A stretch of DNA of 9,897 nt, taken from positions 1-9,897 of the forward strand of contig JAFYET010000006.1 in the NCBI GenBank assembly GCA_017544125.1, read 5' to 3'. Source of the stretch: Ruminococcus sp. (GTDB lineage: Bacteria; Bacillota; Clostridia; Oscillospirales; Ruminococcaceae). The translations under genes were made by a program, and so were the position numbers. The notes under the pieces are model-generated. The model was not told the origin of the DNA. It was given only the letters and a program-made list of their open reading frames with translations, and did no database searches. Every line of letters starts with the position of its first letter. Within the stretch, counting starts at the first letter, position 1. Positions 5,931 through 9,897 of this stretch are shown piece by piece.

Positions 5931-6098
5931 TCAGGTAACAGGTTATAGGTAACAGGTAACAGTTGAGGTGTCCTGCTTCGCAGGACGGATTTGAAAATGA
6001 ATTGACCCCGAGGAAAGAAAAATCCTCGGGGTCAGATATTTTAAAATACGTGCGGCTTTGCCGCACTCCTCACCTGTTACCTGTTACCTGTTACCTGA
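5931..6098. repeat. Heptamer-armed hairpin element 2 (most complete copy)
   Basis: A 168-bp element with terminal inverted repeats of 7-bp units. Left: AGGTAAC, AGGTTAT, AGGTAAC, AGGTAAC (5933-5960), core TTGAGGTGT (5963-5971) and hairpin GTCCTGC-TTC-GCAGGAC (5970-5986). Right, inverted: hairpin GTGCGGC-TTT-GCCGCAC (6050-6066), core ACTCCTCAC (6065-6073) and three GTTACCT units (6076-6096). The middle holds a 12-bp perfect hairpin (6003-6034). The outer ends match as TCAGGTAACAGG. No target-site duplication is evident. It begins 3 bp after the nadA stop and overlaps the stop codon of the convergent gene. Confidence 0.7.
6003..6040. terminator. Probable bidirectional terminator between nadA and the DUF4445 gene
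   Basis: TGACCCCGAGGA (6003-6014) and TCCTCGGGGTCA (6023-6034) form a perfect 12-bp stem with an 8-nt A-rich loop, followed by GATATTTT on the plus side and ATTCATTTTC on the minus side. The tails are only moderately T-rich, but the position between convergent genes fits. It lies inside the repeat element at 5931-6098. Confidence 0.6.
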
Positions 6099-7566
6099 CA
6101 GAGAACCCTATGTTCCCTATAAACCGCCCCTTGAACCCCTCGTCTTCCGATAGGGGGAGGGTCACGGCTGATTTTGTCAGCGCTTCGAGGCGACCAAAGA
6201 ACCCCTCGTCGTAAAGCGAGACCTCCGCACCTCTCAGCGATGTGTTGCCGAGGGTCACAGCCTTGCCTTTCAGCTCTTTCGGTATAAGCCCTATATCGCA
6301 GGCGCTGTCTATGTCAAGGTAATGCCCGAAGCCGCCTGCTATCACCAGCCTGTCAATGTCGGCGTACTCGGTGTGTGCGTGCTCGAGCAGCGTGTCAAGG
6401 CAGGCACGTATCGCCGCCTTTGCAAGCTGTAGCTCCCGTATGTCCTGCTGAGTCAGGGCTATGCTTTCGGTGAGCTTCAGCCCGCCCTCAAATAAACTGT
6501 CCACAAAAACGCCCTGCTCGTCGATAAGCCCCCTGCGCACGCATAAAGCCAGCGCATCTACCGCTCCCGAGCCGCAAATGCCGGCTGCGGGGGCGTTTTC
6601 TACCGTGTCAAAGGCTATCCCGCCGTCCTTGTCGTAGACTCTGCAAATAGCGCCTTTAACACCGCCCATGCCAAAGCGCAGCTGCCCGCCCTCGAGCGCA
6701 GGCCCCGCCGCCGCCGATGCGCAGACTATGCCGTCTCTCGTTATTAGCGCCGCCTCGCCGTTGGTGCCGAGGTCTAAAAACAGCGTGCTGCCCGCCGTTT
6801 CGGTGCAGGCAAGCCCCGATGAAATGTCGCCGCCGATAAATGCGCTTATGCCCTTTATAAGCGTAACGGGTATCTCTGCCAGAGCCGCTTTCTGCCCCGT
6901 TATCTCACTAAGGGTGAGCCTTTCGCCGCCGAGGGTGACGGGCGCAAAGGGCGCTTTTGCAAGCCCCGTGCAGTCAAGCCCCAGCAGCAGGTGATACATG
7001 GCGGTGTTTGCCGCAATGCTCATTTTCCTTACATCAAGCCCCGTGCAGCCGAGGGCTTCTATCCCCGCCGCCAGGTCAGCCTGCATGGCGCTCTTTATCG
7101 CCGCCCCCTTGCCCGAGAGTGCTGAGCCTATGCGTGTTATAACATCAGCCCCGTAGGCAGCGGCGCTGTTTGTAAGCGTCACCGTGCGCACAGCCCGTTT
7201 GTCTGTTATGTCAACAAGCGACAGTGCGACCGTCGTCGTGCCTATGTCGGCTGCAATGCCGAAAGCGTGAGCTTTGTCAGGCTCGCCCCATTTTCTGTCG
7301 GGGGAGTTGTAGCCGCTCTGCGCATCAGGCAGCTCTATTCGCACAGGCGCTTTTGTCAGCGCTTTGCAGGCAAGGCGCATACCCATTTTAAGCTGCGCTT
7401 CATCAAGCAGCGCCCTGTCGGCAGACGATATGTCAATGCTGCCTGCAAGCACTCTTATCACGCACTTTCCGCAGACCCCCGCCCCCGAGCAGTGCGCAGG
7501 CAGGGAAAGCCCCTTGTTCCGTATATATTCCAGTATATTCACCCCAGCGGGAATGATGAGCTGCAT
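6091..7566 (-). CDS. 2Fe-2S ferredoxin / ASKHA ATPase (DUF4445, RACo/RamA-like corrinoid-protein reactivator)
   Basis: A 491-residue protein with two parts. Residues 1-80 are a plant-type [2Fe-2S] ferredoxin domain with Cys26, Cys32, Cys35 and Cys67 (CSGAGVCGKC ... RLACKA). The rest is an ASKHA-fold ATPase with DIGTTT (107-112), DLGTNGEA (265-272), GICGSG (329-334) and GGFG (411-414). Characterised relatives (RACo, RamA) use ATP to reduce inactive cob(II)alamin in corrinoid methyltransferases back to Co(I). Here no methyltransferase or corrinoid protein is adjacent, so the partner could be a methionine synthase or another B12 enzyme elsewhere. It is shorter than classical RACo (over 600 residues) but complete in motifs. 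The ATG at 7566 has AAAGGTGG seven bases upstream. The TAA stop (6093-6091) and last residues lie in a repeat arm. Cytosolic. Confidence 0.93.
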   Translation of the reverse strand: MQLIIPAGVNILEYIRNKGLSLPAHCSGAGVCGKCVIRVLAGSIDISSADRALLDEAQLKMGMRLACKALTKAPVRIELPDAQSGYNSPDRKWGEPDKAHAFGIAADIGTTTVALSLVDITDKRAVRTVTLTNSAAAYGADVITRIGSALSGKGAAIKSAMQADLAAGIEALGCTGLDVRKMSIAANTAMYHLLLGLDCTGLAKAPFAPVTLGGERLTLSEITGQKAALAEIPVTLIKGISAFIGGDISSGLACTETAGSTLFLDLGTNGEAALITRDGIVCASAAAGPALEGGQLRFGMGGVKGAICRVYDKDGGIAFDTVENAPAAGICGSGAVDALALCVRRGLIDEQGVFVDSLFEGGLKLTESIALTQQDIRELQLAKAAIRACLDTLLEHAHTEYADIDRLVIAGGFGHYLDIDSACDIGLIPKELKGKAVTLGNTSLRGAEVSLYDEGFFGRLEALTKSAVTLPLSEDEGFKGRFIGNIGFSVR

Positions 7567-7587
7567 GGTAACACCACCTTTATGTTC

Positions 7588-7819
7588 AGGTAACAGTTAA
7601 TGTGTGCGGCGAAGCCGCACGTTGGTATCAACAACGTTGATACCTCCCATATCGGGCAGTAAAACAATCAGTATTGCTTATTTAGGCTATATCATAGGGT
7701 TATAAGCCAGAATGGGCATAAATCGTCCGCCCGCAAGGGAAAGTTTTGCGAAGCGAAACTTTCGTATTATCCGCCACAGCGGATAATACAATACCCCTCA
7801 ATTATGCATTATTATTCTA
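7588..7819. repeat. Hairpin-rich element 3 with mixed heptamer arms
   Basis: The left end has one AGGTAAC (7588-7594), a variant core TTAATGTGT (7597-7605) and hairpins GTGCGGC-GAA-GCCGCAC (7604-7620) and GGTATCAAC-AAC-GTTGATACC (7622-7642). After a less structured middle come GAAAGTTT.GC / GC.AAACTTTC (7739-7763) and TATTATCCGC-CACA-GCGGATAATA (7765-7788). The right end, read on the minus strand, is an ATAATGCATAA-type sequence, core TTGAGGGGT (7801-7793), then the hairpin. It fills the divergent gap between the DUF4445 gene and the recJ promoter. Boundaries, especially the right one, are approximate. Confidence 0.5.
7602..7657 (-). repeat. 56-bp double-hairpin repeat, copy 2 (inverted)
   Basis: The reverse complement of this stretch equals 1878-1933 at 55 of 56 positions by eye. 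The two copies are about 5.7 kb apart in opposite orientation and each lies next to AGGTAAC units. Confidence 0.85.
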
Positions 7820-7862
7820 CCACATTCCTCCTCTAAAATCAATACTGTTCACGCTTTTGCTG

Positions 7863-7891
7863 TTGATTTTTTCTGCCAAATGTGGTATAAT
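7863..7891 (+). promoter_or_regulatory. Sigma-A promoter of recJ
   Basis: TTGATT (7863-7868), a 17-bp spacer and TATAAT (7886-7891) with an extended TGG before it. The start would be near 7898, with GGAG at 7921-7924, seven bases before the ATG. An 8-bp inverted repeat, AAAATCAA (7835-7842) with TTGATTTT (7863-7870), overlaps the -35 and might be an operator. Confidence 0.8.
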
Positions 7892-7931
7892 AAAATAGAT
7901 TATTATACCTTCATTGAAACGGAGACATAAA

Positions 7932-9897
7932 ATGAAAAAATGGAGCATTTTAAAGCCCGATGAGGCAAAGGCTGCCGACATCGCATCACGCTGCGATATA
8001 GATAAGCTGGCTGTTGATGTCATGGTGGCAAGGGGCTTTGATGATATGGAGTCGTTTGCGGCTTTCTTTACAGGCGACGGGCTGGAAGACCCTTTTGTGA
8101 TAAAGGATATGCAGGCTGCTGCCGATGCCGTGACGGCGGCGGTAGATGCCTATGAGCTTATATGCGTCTACGGCGACTATGACTGCGACGGCGTTACGAG
8201 CACGGCTATTCTCTATGACTACCTGCTGAGTATCGGCGCAAATGTTATGTACTATATCCCCGAGCGTGCCGACGGCTACGGGCTCAATTCAGACGCTATA
8301 AAATACCTCCACGGGCAGGGGGTAAAGCTGATAATCACTGTCGATAACGGCATTTCGGCTATCCCCGAGGCGGAGGAGATATATGAGCTTGGTATGAAGC
8401 TGGTAGTTACCGACCACCACCAGCCCGGCAGCTCACTGCCCCGTGCAGAGGCAGTGGTTGACCCACATAGAGAAGATTGCCCCTCGGCTTTCAAGCATTT
8501 GGCAGGCTGCGGCGTGGCGCTGAAGCTGTGTGCAGCACTTGACGGCGGCGATTACTCGGCGGTGGAGGATCAGTACCTTGACCTGTGCGCTATCGGCACG
8601 GTCGCCGATGTGGTGTCGCTCACGGGCGAGAACAGATATATAGTCAGGCAGGGGCTTAAGTGCTTTCAGAATACCGACAACTACGGCTTGCGTGCGCTCA
8701 AAAAGGCAGCAGGCTGCAAGGAGAATATGAAAGCCCTTGACATAGCCTTTACCATAGCCCCGAGAATAAACGCAGCAGGGCGCTTCGGCTCGCCGATAAC
8801 GGCAGTAAAGACGCTTCTGAGCGAGCCCGAGGATGCCGAAGTCTACGCAGGAATGCTCGTCAGCCTTAACGACCAGCGCAAGCAAACAGAATCTGTCATC
8901 TCAAAAGAGATTTTTGAATACATAAACGACCACCCCGAGATACTTGACCAGCGTGTGCTCGTGATAGCGGGCAAGGGCTGGGCACACGGCGTTATTGGCA
9001 TAGTTGCCGCAAGGATAATGGAATACTACGGCAAGCCCGTGGTGCTCATATCAGAGGAAAACGGCGTTGCAAGGGGCTCGGCAAGGAGTATGTGCGGCTT
9101 TAACATATTCAAGTGCTTCCAGTCGGCTGAGGACCTGCTTGAAAAGTTCGGCGGGCACGAGTGCGCAGGGGGGCTTACAATTCTCCCCGAGAACATCGAG
9201 CGCTTCAAACAGCGTGTGTATGAATTCGCATCTTCCTTTGAGCAGATGCCTGCAATAACCGTGACAGCCGACAAGCTGCTCGCCCCCCGTGACCTTGATA
9301 TCGACAGGATAAGGGGCTTAAGCAAGCTCGAACCTTTCGGCGAGGGCAATTCGCTGCCGCAGTTTGCCATAATAGGCGCACAGGTGAGGGACATACGCCC
9401 CCTCTCAAACGGCAAGCACTCAAAGATAGCCATAAGCTACGGCGGCGTGCAGGCTGAGCCTGTGATATTCGGCACTTCGCCCGATGCGCTGACCGTCAGA
9501 CCCGGCAGCAGGGCTGACTTTATAGTCACCCTTGACATAAATGAATACAACGGGCGTGAATACCCGAACATCAGGATAGTTGACTACCGCCCGTCGGGCT
9601 TTAACCAGAACGCCTATTTCAGCGCCAAGGACTGCTACGAGCGTTACAGGCGGGGGGAGCAGTTAGAGCAGAGCTTTATCAAGAAGATGACCCCCGACAG
9701 AAATGAGCTTATAAGCGTATACAAGGCTATACAGGCAGCAGGCAGCATAACTGCCGACAGGCTGTATTACAGCTTTGACCCGAAGGTGATAAACTACGCA
9801 AAGCTGCGCATATGCATAGATATATTTGAGGAGCTGGGGCTTGTCAGCTTCAAAGCCGGCAGCGGAACGGTAAGCGCTGTTCCCGTAAAGAGCAAGG
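7932..9897 (+). CDS. recJ: Single-stranded-DNA-specific exonuclease RecJ (3' end missing)
   Basis: RecJ degrades single-stranded DNA 5' to 3' in recombinational and mismatch repair, using Mn2+ or Mg2+ in the cytosol. 655 residues are visible with no stop before the window ends. DHH-family motifs are in order: GDYDCDGVTST (81-91), VDNG (137-140), TDHH (160-163) and GTVADVV (222-228). The DHHA1 part carries APRINAAGRFGSP, VARGSAR and FGGHECAGG (about 406). An OB-like region follows (FGEGNSLPQFAI), then a C-terminal extension beyond about residue 575 (TPDRNELISVYKAI, IDIFEELGLVSF) of the kind found in Firmicutes RecJ. The ATG at 7932 has GGAG seven bases upstream and its own promoter. All catalytic residues look intact. 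Confidence 0.97.
   Translation, partial: MKKWSILKPDEAKAADIASRCDIDKLAVDVMVARGFDDMESFAAFFTGDGLEDPFVIKDMQAAADAVTAAVDAYELICVYGDYDCDGVTSTAILYDYLLSIGANVMYYIPERADGYGLNSDAIKYLHGQGVKLIITVDNGISAIPEAEEIYELGMKLVVTDHHQPGSSLPRAEAVVDPHREDCPSAFKHLAGCGVALKLCAALDGGDYSAVEDQYLDLCAIGTVADVVSLTGENRYIVRQGLKCFQNTDNYGLRALKKAAGCKENMKALDIAFTIAPRINAAGRFGSPITAVKTLLSEPEDAEVYAGMLVSLNDQRKQTESVISKEIFEYINDHPEILDQRVLVIAGKGWAHGVIGIVAARIMEYYGKPVVLISEENGVARGSARSMCGFNIFKCFQSAEDLLEKFGGHECAGGLTILPENIERFKQRVYEFASSFEQMPAITVTADKLLAPRDLDIDRIRGLSKLEPFGEGNSLPQFAIIGAQVRDIRPLSNGKHSKIAISYGGVQAEPVIFGTSPDALTVRPGSRADFIVTLDINEYNGREYPNIRIVDYRPSGFNQNAYFSAKDCYERYRRGEQLEQSFIKKMTPDRNELISVYKAIQAAGSITADRLYYSFDPKVINYAKLRICIDIFEELGLVSFKAGSGTVSAVPVKSK

Noticed and set aside
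7817..8023. Minus-strand frame of 68 residues across the recJ start
   Set aside because: It runs antisense through the recJ promoter and first codons and has no ribosome binding site.

Overview
The window looks like chromosome from a moderately AT-rich Gram-positive anaerobe of the Clostridia, most likely a Ruminococcus-like member of the Oscillospiraceae. This is an inference from several signs: TTGACA/TATAAT promoters with extended -10 elements, AAGGAG-type ribosome binding sites, a RecJ with the Firmicutes-type C-terminal extension, a SleB/CwlJ-like wall hydrolase, and surface repeats common in gut Clostridia. I could not run any search. No rRNA, tRNA, CRISPR array, transposase or phage gene is visible.

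Layout. (1) 1-654: 3' end of a secreted or surface protein with Ig-like repeats and a fibronectin-III-like C-terminus, ending in a strong terminator. (2) 787-1701, minus strand: a 304-residue protein with S1 RNA-binding domains. (3) 2443-3462, plus strand: a secreted Thr-rich linker / Fn3 / SleB-like hydrolase, with a good promoter and an odd structured leader. (4) 3988-5927: a consensus promoter drives two overlapping genes for small DUF3592-like membrane proteins, followed by nadA (quinolinate synthase). (5) 6091-7566, minus strand: a 2Fe-2S/ASKHA (DUF4445, RACo/RamA-like) corrinoid-protein reactivator, convergent with nadA. (6) 7932 to the end: recJ, running off the right edge.

The genes are mostly ordinary housekeeping and envelope functions with no obvious joint pathway. 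NadA makes the NAD precursor quinolinate. The DUF4445 protein probably re-reduces a cobalamin enzyme. RecJ and the S1 protein act on nucleic acids. The two Fn3 proteins act outside the cell.

The most unusual content is between the genes. Five elements (about 667-772, 1756-1983, 3554-3619, 5931-6098 and 7588-7819) share one plan: an array of tandem 7-bp repeats, then a short core close to T-N-R-A-G-G-N-R-T, then a GC-rich hairpin. In the best copies this plan occurs at both ends in inverted orientation. The 7-bp unit differs between elements (AGGTAAC in three of them, AAAGAAT/AGTGAAT-like in two) while the core and hairpin position are kept. The elements sit only at boundaries between transcription units; one supplies the stop codon of the gene beside it, and another doubles as a terminator. 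They resemble non-autonomous MITE- or REP-like repeats, but their identity, mobility and novelty cannot be settled from this window.
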